Below are positions 29,349 to 39,433 of a DNA stretch of 64,000 nucleotides, piece after piece. Source of the DNA: Astragalus membranaceus (Eukaryota; Streptophyta; Magnoliopsida; Fabales; Fabaceae). A program made the translations under genes and the position numbers. Location of the stretch: contig CM076847.1 in the NCBI GenBank assembly GCA_039519185.1, forward strand, positions 50,599,708 through 50,663,707, read 5' to 3'. A model generated the notes under the pieces. It was not told the origin of the DNA and searched no databases. It saw only the letters and a list, made by a program, of their open reading frames with translations. Each line of letters starts with the position of its first letter. The stretch's first letter is position 1.

Positions 29349-31574
29349 GAAACACGAGAAATTTAATTGCGAAATAAATTATACTACTTACGTGCACCAT
29401 ATAGCCAAGTGGGATAACTCAAGCCACCTATCACCGGAAGCCATGTCGCTCAGCTCTCCGAAAGAGATAAAGCAATCATGCTCTTCATGCTCCAACATTA
29501 TTCGGACGCTCCCCTCATCATAACCCTTAACGACTATCTCTCTCAGCCAATCTGTTTCAACCATCTCCTCCACAGCATCAGATGGTGACCAGCTACCCTT
29601 AGATCCGATAGTGCTTATGTGAGAGGGAACCTGGACAGCTACATTTTGACCGCAACTGCCCGTAGCAGCCATTTGCTGTACATCAGTTCCAAATTCAAAT
29701 CAGTTTCTTTATCATGTATCTCATAATAATAATATAACAGAGTCAGCAAAAATAATGGTTCAAATAATAATAATATAACATATACCTTTGCCACCTCCTT
29801 GCTAACTCGTTCTTCCATTTTCTTCTCGAACAATTGCTCCATTTGTTTCATCATCTGCGTTGGATCAAATTGTGAACTGCTCGAGCTCGTCCGAGCAACA
29901 CCTCCAAAGTATTTTTTTAGCCCAACTCCTCTTCCAGCTGTTCGCACACGACCGGGATGGTCAGGTTTTCCGATGGCAGTGGCTAAAATATCATTTTTTC
30001 CTCTCGAAACAAAGGATCCTTGGCTGCTCAAATCCACAATATCATCCTACAATAAAAGAATGTTCGCGTGTTAGTTATTCCCTCTTATCATTTGTTTGTC
30101 ACAGTTAATTGGATCAGAATATAAACTGAATCAGAATTCAAGAAGGAAGGAGCAGAATATAAACTGAATCAGAATTCAAGAAGGAAGGAGCAGAATATAA
30201 ACTGAATATAAACTGAATCAGAATTCAAGAAGGAAGGAGCAGAATATAAACTGAATCAGAATTCAAGAAGGAAGGAGCAGAATATAAACTGAATCAGAAT
30301 TCTGTTTTCTAATATAACAGAATCAGTAACAGTTACATTTAAAGCACACGTGCACAATAGGAAGGTAAAATATCTAAGTATCTGTACAGGTGTATCAGAT
30401 AACTGTTAGTCACTTTCTCTTTAATTACGGAATGATAAACCAAGGAACAGAAAGTAACTAATCAAGTTTTAACTAACTGTAACTGTTAGTCAGCTACTGA
30501 CTCTAACTCAAGGAAGGCTACTAAAAAGATGCTAACAGAAATAAAATCACAGATTTCTGATGCAAAAGAAATAAAATCATAGATTCTACTGAATAAGAAT
30601 AGTCCATACATGCAGCATAGTCAGCCAACAGAATAGTCCATACATGCACATAGTCAGCCAACAGAATAGTCCATACTTACAATCTTAGATGCAATCGATT
30701 CTGACTCCTCAGTTACATAAGATCCCGATTTCTTTTTATGGGCAGCCTTCCACAGCTCATGTCGCTCCGGAGATGTAGGAGCCACCTCCAAATTAGGGTC
30801 ACCAGACTCCTCCCGCTTTTTTTGTACTTGCTCTTCCTTCATATTTTGCTTCAACTTTTTATAACTGCCCCGCCCTACTGTGTGATAGTATTTATTATTA
30901 CTTTGATTTTTCTGAGCAGATTCTCTTTTCACCTGTCACAAAACACACACCATCATATATATAATAAATGAATAATATTTAAGAAACAAAAATAGTTGTG
31001 GTGAAAACAATACCACAAATTCCGAAGTAAGGCGACTTTTAACAAATGCGGTCCATGTCTCAGTAGATATACTAGGATACTTGTGAAATGGGGTTGTTTC
31101 GCCGGACTTATCCCCCTTGCCAAAGACATATTTGCTCGTGAGTGTTGTCTTGAACTGTTTCCAACAGAGACCTATATAAACCATCCAAGTTTTCTTGAAT
31201 TCCTCATCATCGGGAACATCAAATGTTTCCTTAACACAAGAATAAGGTGGTGTTAGCACAAGAAATAAGGAAAGATGAATAAACCCAAGATTTCTTTCAT
31301 TAGTGTATATACATACCAAACCACTATCCCAAACAATCTTCTTTGTCTCCTCATCCACTTCATCCCAAGCCATGGGCAATATGCTTACTTTTGTCCGCGT
31401 GACCACCCCTAAAAAGCTCTTGAATTTGTCACAATACGGACCAATAGGTTCGCCGTCACTATCAAACTCCATTCTAAACCTTTGACCCATCGGACGCCTA
31501 GTAAGGAACCACTTTAATGATGTCGGACGCCTAGTCATCTTCTTTTTGGGAAGGTCAGTGTTGGAGTCATCCAT
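27622..31574 (-). CDS. CACTA accessory gene: Transposase_24-like protein with Ulp1/C48-type protease end
   Basis: Ten minus-strand exons with GT-AG borders and compatible phases: 31574-31317, 31229-31014, 30932-30681, 30046-29786, 29675-29392, 29288-29121, 29012-28908, 28812-28770, 28677-28582, 27726-27622; 1788 nt, 595 aa, stop TGA at 27624-27622. Exons 1-2 resemble plant transposase Ptta/En/Spm (Transposase_24) proteins: MTRRPTSLKWFLTRRP, FDVPDDEEFKKTWM, and WKQFKTTLTSKY. Exon 3 is basic; exon 4 has MMKQMEQLFEKKMEERV. Exons 7-9 match Ulp1-like C48 cysteine peptidases: DHWQLIVLVPE with the catalytic His, then QQNRYHCGYFVM with Q-Cys. Exon 10 ends YTHKEILEVRKLWAEF. Splice sites are read by eye. 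Probably the regulatory/TNPA-like partner of the downstream-reading transposase; the protease role is unknown. Confidence 0.8.
27790..28555. repeat. Direct repeat in last intron of the CACTA accessory gene
   Basis: 27790-28042 and 28303-28555 are 253-nt near-identical direct repeats (ATTTAGCCCAGAATTTTACC; CAAACCGGTGCCAAAATGACC), separated by 260 nt. Both lie inside the intron between exons 9 and 10. Confidence 0.9.
29322..29348. repeat. TA dinucleotide microsatellite
   Basis: Run of about 13 TA units within an intron of the CACTA accessory gene. Confidence 0.9.
30115..30302. repeat. 38-nt tandem repeat, about 5 units
   Basis: Units of AGAATATAAACTGAATCAGA + ATTCAAGAAGGAAGGAGC, with one short unit. 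It lies in intron 3 of the CACTA accessory gene. Confidence 0.9.
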
Positions 31575-31599
31575 GATATCTGTTGAACAAAGGAAAAAA

Positions 31600-31745
31600 C
31601 ACAAATATAAATAACCAAATATAAATATGAATTAGGTAAACAAGTATAAATATAAATTAGATAACCAAATATAAATATAAATCATATAACCATGAATAAA
31701 TATGAATCAGATAACCAAGTATAAATATAAATTAAAGAACCAAAT
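31600..31745. repeat. AT-rich tandem repeat between the two CACTA genes
   Basis: Units of ATAACCAAATATAAATATAA. It separates the stop of the transposase gene (31764) from the start of the accessory gene (31574), which leaves only 189 nt for 3' and 5' signals. Confidence 0.75.
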
Positions 31746-31763
31746 ATATGTACCCATACTCAT

Positions 31764-34700
31764 TCATGGGTTAATTAGAACTCCTTCGCATAAAATCCCT
31801 TCATTATGATCATTGCGAGTGGCATGTACATCATCAACTTCATTATCATCCATTAAAGCAGGCACTTGTGTTAAGAAAGAAGGTATCTCAGAAATTGCAA
31901 GAGTTGAATCTTCAATTTCATCACTACCTATTTTTCCTTGTAGGACCACCGACCACTTTTTGTTAGAAGGATCTTTGATATAGAAAACTTGTTTTGCATG
32001 GTCGGCCATGATGAAAGGCTCATTCTTATGACCTACCTTGTCAACGTCCACTAGTGTAAATCCCATTTCATCGGTATATACACCACCATTGCTGTTTACC
32101 CAATTACATTTAAAAATGGGCACTTTAAATTTACAGTAATCAAGCTCCCAAATCTCTTCGATAACACCAAAGTAAGCAACGGATGCGAGTACGGGTTTTT
32201 TATCTTTTGAACTAGAAAAGTGCATTGAAGAAGCCATGACCATAACACCACTATTTTGCACAGTACTCTTGTCATCTTGCGACTTTGTGGAAAAGGAAAA
32301 ATTATTTATGTTGTACCCGTTCCAACAAAAGACATCAAAGTTAGGGTAATTTGCTAGCCATCTCAAAGTATCAGATGCGCTTGCATCTTTATTAATCTCT
32401 GATTTAAACCATTCAATGAATGTCTTGTTATGCTCTTTCAATAACCATAATTCATCCCTTCGAGGGTTTTTGGCCTTTACTAGCTTTTGATGAGAAGACA
32501 AGTAAGGTAGTACTTCATCTGTGTTATTCAAAATATAAAAATGTGCTTGAAGCACTTCCTCTCGACCCATGCTCTTAATGTTTATACCTCTACCCTTACC
32601 CTGACATCTCCATGCATATCGAGACTTTGGTAGCCCTACAGGTTTTGCTTCTGACAAGTAGTCTGAACAAAACTCAATAGCTTCTTCTGTGACGTATCTT
32701 TCGACAATGGATGCTTCGGGACGATATTGGTTCTTCACATATCCTTTCAAGATCTTCATGTATCGCTCGATTGGGTACATCCACCTTAAATAAACGGGAC
32801 CACATAATCTAATCTCCCTCACTAGATGAACAATTAAGTGAACCATGATATCAAAGAATGAGGGCGGAAAAAACATCTCCAACTGACACAAGATAATAGC
32901 TGCCTCATTTTCCAACTCGTCCAATTTTTGAGGGTCAATGACTTTACCACATATAGTATTGAAGAACAAGCACAACCTAGTTATGGTATGTCGGACATCT
33001 TTTGGCAAGATGCCGCGTATAGCAACAGGTAGTAGTTGTTGCATCAACACGTGGCAGTCATGAGACTTCAAGCCAACTAATTTGAGATCTTTCATTGAGA
33101 CAAGACTCTTTACATTTGAAGAGTAACCCTGTGGCACTTTGATTCCCCTTAGGCACTCGCAAAGGCTTATTTTCTCTTTTTTTGACAAGGTATAACATGC
33201 TGGAGGCAAATATGTGCCTTTACCTCTTGCCACTGGATGTAACTGCTCTCTTATGCCCATCTCAAGCAAATCCAAACGAGATTTTATGCAATCCTTTGTC
33301 TTGCCTTTAATGTTAAGAAGCGTCCCGATGACACTATCACAGACGTTTTTCTCGACGTGCATGACATCAAGACAATGCCTTACATCAAGACAAGACCAAT
33401 ATGGAAGATCAAAGAATACAGACCTCTTCTTCCACTTGCAATTGGTATTCTCATTTGACTGCTTCTGCTTTTTTCCGAATACAACATTGATGTCCTTAAC
33501 CACTTGATAGACTTCTTCTCCGGTCAAGGCATTCGGAGCAATGTCATTTTCCTGGCACCCGTTAAAAGCTTTTTTCAACCTACGATAGGAGTGATTACGT
33601 CTTAGAAATTTACGATGCCCAAGGTAAACAGTTTTTCTTCCATGTTTTAGTTGATGGTGGGACATGCCTTCTGCACAAATAGGACAACCTTTATGTCCTT
33701 TAACACTATACCCAGACAAGTTCCCATATGCTGGGAAGTCATTGATCGTGCAAAATAGCATCGCTCGCAGCTTAAATGTTTCATTAGAATACCCGTCAAA
33801 CACATCCACACCTTGATCCCACATTTTTCTCAAGTCTTCAACCAACGGGCTAAGATAAACATCTATGTCATTACCTGGTTGTCTTGGGCCAGAAATCATC
33901 ATAGATAACATAACATACTTGCGTTTCATGCACAACCAAGGAGAAAGGTTGTAAATTACAATGAGAACGGGCCACGAACTATGATTTGTACTTAAGTTAC
34001 CATATGGATTCATCCCATCTGAAGCAAGCGCGAGTCTAAGATTTCTTGGCTCGACGCCAAAATCCGGAAACAAACGATCAACTTTCTTCCACTGCAAAGA
34101 ATCGGCTGGATGGCGAAGCTGTCCGTCACATTTCCTCTCATCTGCATGCCATCTAATGTTCTTTGCATCTTTTGCATTAGCAAATAAGCGTTGGAATCTA
34201 GGTATTATTGGAAGATACCACAAAACCTTTGCGGGAGAACCTTTTGTGACATCATCATCATCGCTACTAGATTCACCAGTCTTCACTTTGTAGCGCGAAA
34301 GATTGCACGTGGGACACTTGTGCAACTTCTCAAAATCATTTCGATACAATATGCAATCATTGGGGCATGCATGTATTTTCTTATACCCCACACCCAACGG
34401 ACACAATATCTTCTTCGCATCATAGGTACGATTCGGCAATGTGTTACCTTCGGGAAGCATGTCTTTCAACAACTCAAGTAATTCAGTGAAGCCCTTATCG
34501 GTCCACCCATTTATTGCCTTCAGATTGATCAATCTTATCGTCGCAGACAACCGTGTGTATTTTTTGCATCCCAAATACAGAGGCTCTTCTTTGTCTTTGC
34601 ATAGAGTATCATACACATGCACTTGCTTAAAAGATTCAGGACCGATGTCACGGATCATATCCTCCATTCGGTCATTCATATCTTCATCGACTTGCACTCT

Positions 34701-34955
34701 TCTGGACACACTTGGGGTGTCTCTTGATTCACCATGCCATATCCATGTGGTGTAACTCATGCAGATCCCATGAACAAAGAGATGGTCCTTTATTACGGAA
34801 AGTGATTGTGGGGTCTGATTAACACAAATAACACAAGGACAAGAAAATTTGACAACAGTTTTGGGAAGCTTTGCTTGAGCAAAATTTAGAAACTCTTCAA
34901 CTCCTTTCGCATACTCATCACTCAGACGATTGCTTTGCATCCAGCTACGATCCAT
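31764..34955 (-). CDS. TNP2-type CACTA transposase, 1063 aa
   Basis: Single uninterrupted ORF on the minus strand, start MDRSWMQSNRLS. Residues 1-75: transposase-associated domain with conserved C and H (CPCVICVN…HLFVHG…WIWHGE). Residues about 190-480: TNP2 transposase region with KVLWYLPIIPRFQRLF, DGMNPYGNL (a likely catalytic Asp), CTINDFPAYGNLSGY and KGHKGCPIC. DUF4218-like region near 660-770 (PPSFFDIMVHLIVHL, CGPVYLRWMYPIERYM). DUF4216-like region near 915-1000 (YFGVIEEIWELDY). It is the protein that cuts and rejoins CACTA ends. Length and domain order are as in plant TNPD/TNP2 proteins. No stop or frameshift was seen, so it is potentially active. Confidence 0.95.
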   Translation of the reverse strand: MDRSWMQSNRLSDEYAKGVEEFLNFAQAKLPKTVVKFSCPCVICVNQTPQSLSVIKDHLFVHGICMSYTTWIWHGESRDTPSVSRRVQVDEDMNDRMEDMIRDIGPESFKQVHVYDTLCKDKEEPLYLGCKKYTRLSATIRLINLKAINGWTDKGFTELLELLKDMLPEGNTLPNRTYDAKKILCPLGVGYKKIHACPNDCILYRNDFEKLHKCPTCNLSRYKVKTGESSSDDDDVTKGSPAKVLWYLPIIPRFQRLFANAKDAKNIRWHADERKCDGQLRHPADSLQWKKVDRLFPDFGVEPRNLRLALASDGMNPYGNLSTNHSSWPVLIVIYNLSPWLCMKRKYVMLSMMISGPRQPGNDIDVYLSPLVEDLRKMWDQGVDVFDGYSNETFKLRAMLFCTINDFPAYGNLSGYSVKGHKGCPICAEGMSHHQLKHGRKTVYLGHRKFLRRNHSYRRLKKAFNGCQENDIAPNALTGEEVYQVVKDINVVFGKKQKQSNENTNCKWKKRSVFFDLPYWSCLDVRHCLDVMHVEKNVCDSVIGTLLNIKGKTKDCIKSRLDLLEMGIREQLHPVARGKGTYLPPACYTLSKKEKISLCECLRGIKVPQGYSSNVKSLVSMKDLKLVGLKSHDCHVLMQQLLPVAIRGILPKDVRHTITRLCLFFNTICGKVIDPQKLDELENEAAIILCQLEMFFPPSFFDIMVHLIVHLVREIRLCGPVYLRWMYPIERYMKILKGYVKNQYRPEASIVERYVTEEAIEFCSDYLSEAKPVGLPKSRYAWRCQGKGRGINIKSMGREEVLQAHFYILNNTDEVLPYLSSHQKLVKAKNPRRDELWLLKEHNKTFIEWFKSEINKDASASDTLRWLANYPNFDVFCWNGYNINNFSFSTKSQDDKSTVQNSGVMVMASSMHFSSSKDKKPVLASVAYFGVIEEIWELDYCKFKVPIFKCNWVNSNGGVYTDEMGFTLVDVDKVGHKNEPFIMADHAKQVFYIKDPSNKKWSVVLQGKIGSDEIEDSTLAISEIPSFLTQVPALMDDNEVDDVHATRNDHNEGILCEGVLINP

Positions 34956-36280
34956 GGCTATGATCCAAGTAAGTACTTAATGTCAGACACGTATAGGTTC
35001 AGTTACTAGACTTGGGTATTAAAATGGAAATAATAGTTCCTTCTAAATTTACTATGAGTTTAGTGACAATAACTAACAACAAAGCAAACTTGACACAAAA
35101 TTCATGTTAGTTAACTCCATGAGGGAGCATTATTGATTCAATAATAGTCCCTTTTGTTTTTGAAGATTATCATTACTAGAAGAAATGCATGTAGAATGCA
35201 CCCTTCAACTTCAATCAAAGTCCCAAAATGCACCTTTCTATGTGCAATATAGCCAACCATTTTAGTTAAAATCAAAGTAACAAAATGCACCCTTAATTAT
35301 TGAAATCCAGTTCAAAACTAACAGCTCAATTATTTAAGCTTGATAACACAATCTAGTCCTAAAATCAAATGAAACAGAATTACTTACTTGTTTTTCCAGT
35401 AAGTCTGAAATGTTTATCCAACATTTTCTAGGGATATCCTTTCGTTTGCCTTTTGCCTTATCTGTTTATGTTTCAATTGGTTTTAGTTTATTATCATGGA
35501 TAATGTTAGGAAGCTAGGGAAGAATACCAGTAATTCTTTATTGAGTACTGAATGAAAGAATTACAGAATGCTTCCTAACATTATCCATGATAATAAACTA
35601 AAACCAATTGAAACATAAACAGATAAAGCAAAAGGCAAACTGAAGAATATCCCTAGAAAATGTTGGATAAACATTTCAGACTTACTGTATAGAGGTAAAC
35701 AGATAATCCAACATTTTCTAGGCAAACTGAAGAATATCCCTAGAAAATGACTTGTTTTTGCTATTTTAATGCCCCATTTTCAAGTACTTGTATTTAAATC
35801 AATTCCAATCGAATTCACAGCCATCAATAGAGGTAAAAAAAGTTAAAACAAGCAAATTCATGCATTCATTCTTTTAATTCCAAGTATGTAAGATTCAGCA
35901 TGCAATTTCACCCAAACACATTCAAACACTTTTTCAGCTCAACTATCAATTCATCATGCATTTATTCATCATTTCATCATCTCATCTAAAAAATTAATCA
36001 CATGCACTCAAGGTTTTAGAATACATCCACTATTAGAGCTAACATCAAACTAAAGGAAACACAAAGGGTGAAGAACTCACCTATGAAGCTGAACGCCAAA
36101 GTGTAAGCAAGACCAGTTGCAGAAATATCACCAACTCAAAAGCTCCTAAAACCTTCATCCCGTGACTCCATCATCAAATAACCTGAGTATTGAATTATAG
36201 AAAAAAAAGTTTAACGAAAGTTTAATATACTAAATTTTTGAAACACGTTTGAGATAAAGAAAACGTTAACCTGAGTGAAG
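34956..36280 (-). promoter_or_regulatory. Upstream region of the CACTA transposase gene
   Basis: 1.3 kb between the transposase start and the GA-rich minisatellite, AT-rich and without ORFs. It must hold the promoter and may hold 5' UTR introns. Its main structure is the long inverted repeat listed separately. Confidence 0.45.
35400..35690. repeat. Long inverted repeat (foldback) inside the CACTA element
   Basis: Left arm 35400-35514 (AAGTCTGAAATGTTTATCCA…GTTAGGAAGC) pairs with right arm 35570-35687 (GCTTCCTAAC…TGGATAAACATTTCAGACTT). The spacer itself has TAATTCTTT…AAAGAATTA. A partial third copy is at about 35703-35752. Transcripts would fold into a hairpin over 110 bp long. Confidence 0.88.
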
Positions 36281-36281
36281 A

Positions 36282-36690
36282 GGGATACGGCGGAGTGAAG
36301 CGGGATGCGACGGAGAACGAAGGAGGAAACTGAGAACGAAGAGATGCGACAGATGCGACGGAGAACGAAGGAGGATTTGCTTCCAACGAAGGGATGAGAA
36401 CGAGTGAGCTGCGACGGAGAACGAATGAGGATTTGCTTCCAACGATGCGACGAAGAACGAAGGAGGATTTGCTTCCAACGAATGGGATGAGAACGAGTGA
36501 GCTGCGAGGGATGAGAACGAAGAGGGATTTGCTGCGAGTGAGGTGCGAACGAAGGGATGCGACGGAAGTGAGCTGCGCACGAGGGGATGCGACGGAAGTG
36601 AGCTGCGAACGAGGGGATAAGACGGAAGTGAGCTGCGAGGATGCGACGGAGGAAACTGAAAGGGATCGTGAAAGGGAGCTGCGAACGAAG
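36282..36690. repeat. GA-rich minisatellite near the right CACTA end
   Basis: Irregular tandem units of GATGCGACGGAGAACGAAGG / GGATTTGCTTCCAACGA type and, further right, GAAGTGAGCTGCGAACGAGG. High GC against AT-rich surroundings. The two open frames across it are low-complexity shadows. Confidence 0.85.
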
Positions 36691-36784
36691 TGATAGGGGA
36701 GATTAGGTCAAGGGGGATTGTGAAACTGAGCTGTGAGAGGGAAAGTGAAAAAACACGGGGGGAATTGTGAAAATGTTAACCAAA

Positions 36785-36985
36785 CAGACATTCTGAATCG
36801 GTTGTTTAAAGAACCGATTCTTAATGTAGCTATTCAGAATCGGTTATTCAGTTAACCGATTCCAAATGTCTAAATTGTCAAATTTTGAATCGGTTGTTTA
36901 AACAACCGATTCAAAATGTCTAAAAAAATCTGCCACACTCCCATTTAATTGCAATTTTGCCACCGCGTCCACATTTTGAATCGAT
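36785..36985. repeat. CACTA subterminal repeats, right
   Basis: GAATCGGTTGTTTAAAGAAC and further GAATCGGTT…AACCGATTC pairs, mirroring the left end. Probable transposase/TNPA binding region. Confidence 0.85.
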
Positions 36986-37042
36986 TATCCACATAACCGA
37001 TTCAAATTAGTGCTTTTTAAAGCACATTTTGTAGTAGTGTCA

Positions 37043-37317
37043 ACTGTAGAATTGGTTACTTTATATTTTGTTGAAGGGCAGTAAGGAGTTTCAATTTTAT
37101 TACCTAAAGTAAATTAAATTAAATTTATTACCTAAAGCAACCGTAGAATTGGCACAACTTGTGCTTATGAGCGGTTGAATTTTATTTCAATGAAATCATT
37201 CGCTTATTTAAAAGGTTAGGTAAATTTTTTTTTACAGGGTACTTGGGCAAAACATACTATATGTTTAACTTCACTATATTAACCTAATCTTGAATGCCTA
37301 AGAGTTGATCAAAGCAA
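37043..37317 (+). other. P450 intron 3 between the two insertions
   Basis: Collinear with 59961-60235 of copy 2. No gene. Confidence 0.85.
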
Positions 37318-39433
37318 TACACAAAGGAATTGATGAAAGGCCATGAAGAAGAACGAACATTGTATGGATGTTCTATTATGTCAGATGGATGGACAGACAG
37401 AAAGAATAGAACATTGATTAATTTTTTGGTGAATTGTCCAAAAGGGTCGATGTTTGTGAGAAGTGTCGATGCTTCTGGATATATGAAGACTGGGGAAAGG
37501 ATTTTTGAGTTGTTGGATAGTTTTGTGGAAGAGATTGGAGAGAGCAATGTTGTCCAAGTTATTTCTGACAATGGAAGTAACTATAAGATGGCTGGTAGAT
37601 TATTAGAAGCAAAGAGGAGTCGTCTGTTTTGGACTCCATGTGCTGCCCATTGCATAGACTTAATTTTGGAGGACATTGGGAAATTGCCTATAGTTAAAAG
37701 GGCAATTCAAAGAGGCATAGGAGTTGTTGGTTTTATCTATAACCACACATTGGCTTTGAACATGATGAGGAAGTTCACAAGCAAAATGGAATTGGTTAGG
37801 CATGGAGTGACAAGGTTTGCTACTTCCTTTCTTACTTTGCAAAGGTTGCATCAACAAAAAAACAACCTTAGGAATATGTTTACTTCGGAGGAATGAAATA
37901 AAACAAACACTGCTAAAGACCGTAAGGCAAAGAAGGCAGTTAACATTGTTCTTATGCCTAGCTTTTGGAATGATGTTCATTACACTCTTAAGGCCATGGG
38001 GCCTCTTGTGAAAGTGCTTAGGCTGGTTGATAATGAGAAAAAGCCAGCAATGGGTTATATTTATGAAGCAATGGATAGAGCCAAAGAGGCAATTCAGAAT
38101 GCTTTCAACGGAAAAGAAGAAAAATACAAAGAATTATTTAAAATCATTGATGATAGATGGGATGGTCAACTCCACCATCCATTGCATGCAGCAGGACATT
38201 TTCTAAACCCCGAGTTCTTCTACAAGAATCCAAGAATGGACAATGATCCTGAAGTCATGAATGGGCTTTATAAGTGCATTGAGAAGCTTAGTGGAAGTTT
38301 AGAAATGGAAGAGAAGATTTCTATTGAGTTACAATCCTATAAGAGGGCAGAAGGAATTTTTGGTTTGAACATTGCAAAAAAACAAAGGACTACAATATCA
38401 CCTGGTAAGTGGCTAAGTGCATTTTCTTTTTTATGAATTTAAATTTATGTAAATTAGATTATTAATAAGTGGCTAAGTGGCTAATTGCATTACAATTCAG
38501 CTGAGTGGTGGAGGAATTATGGATCTCAAACTCCAAATGTTCAACAACTTGCTATTAAAGTATTGAGCTTGACTTGTAGCTCATCTGGATGTGAGCGAAA
38601 TTGGAGTGTTTTTGAGCATGTAAGTTCATTCGAAGTATAGAGTTTTTGTTATTCTTATAGTGATTGTGAAAGTGAGCTTGACATCTTGTTTATATCATAA
38701 TATAGATTCATTCGAAGAAGAGAAGTAGGCTTGATCATCAAAGGTTGCAAGACTTGGTTTATATTAAATATAACCAAGCTCTTAAGCTACGATTTGATAG
38801 TCGTGATGTGATTGATCCGATCCTTCTAAATGATATAGATGAAAGCAATGAATGGTTACTTATGGGAAGAGATGGTGAGACGGCCGAAGAAGATTTGGTT
38901 TTTGGTGATGACAACTTGACTTGGGGAGATGTGGCAAATGTAGCTGATGTAGATGAGCCTTTAGCATACACTAGGCAGCGAGGAGCAAGAAAGAAAACAC
39001 CTGTTGCATCTGCTTCAAGCTCTAGGGGAAAAGACATATTGGTGGAAGAAGATGATGAAGAGATTAATGAAGTTGATGAGGAAGAGGAGAACGAAATCTC
39101 CAGCTCTGGTAGTAGTGATAAAGGACCAGACTATGATTACACTTTGGATGATGCTTAGATTTAGTCTTTATTTGTTAAGTTTGAATGTCATAGATTTTGT
39201 CTTTAGTAGTGATAAAGAACCAGACTTTGAGACACTTATGACTTTTTATGTAAAGTTTGAATGTCATGGATTTTGAGTATTTTTATTTGTTTTTGAAAAT
39301 TTTCATGCATATAGTATTTATCCTATATTTGTGAATTATATTTCAAAATAGCAGTCATCCCGCTATCCGCTATACCGCTATAGCGTTTTTTGGGCCGGCC
39401 GCTACGCTCCGCTATCCGGGATTTAAAACACTG
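37318..39433 (+). pseudogene. 5'-truncated hAT transposase and 3' end of its element
   Basis: The block starts in mid-codon of a hAT transposase (YTKELMKGH) at the insertion junction, so the BED zinc finger and left terminus are missing. Exons: 37318-38404, 38501-38619, 38706-39158 with GT-AG borders. DUF659 region: YGCSIMSDGWTDRKNRTLIN, VQVISDNGSNYK, TPCAAHCIDLILEDIG. A TGA at 37894-37896 interrupts the frame where the reading otherwise continues. The C-terminal hAT dimerisation region is present (WWRNYGSQTPNVQQLAIKVL…SSSGCERNWSVFEHIHSKKR). The right terminus of the element lies near 39433 (TTTAAAACACTG, i.e. inverted CAGTGTTTTAAA, preceded by CCGCTATCCGCTATA motifs). Not functional. Confidence 0.85.

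Larger units (their letters stand above)
26814..37039 (-). mobile_element. CACTA (En/Spm) DNA transposon, apparently complete, 10.2 kb
   Basis: Terminal inverted repeats CACTACTACAAAA and TTTTGTAGTAGTG, flanked by the 3-bp duplication TCA (26811-26813 and 37040-37042). Subterminal GAATCGGTT/AACCGATTC repeats at both ends. It carries two minus-strand genes, both open: a TNP2-type transposase and a TNPA-like/protease gene. It lies in intron 3 of CYP88D copy 1, antisense to it. Copy 2 has the empty site CTTAAATCAACTGTAG (59953-59968). Typical of autonomous plant CACTA elements. Confidence 0.95.

Noticed and set aside
36266..36693. Open frames on both strands across the GA-rich region
   Set aside because: Both follow the minisatellite period and have no domain; shadows of a repeat without stops.
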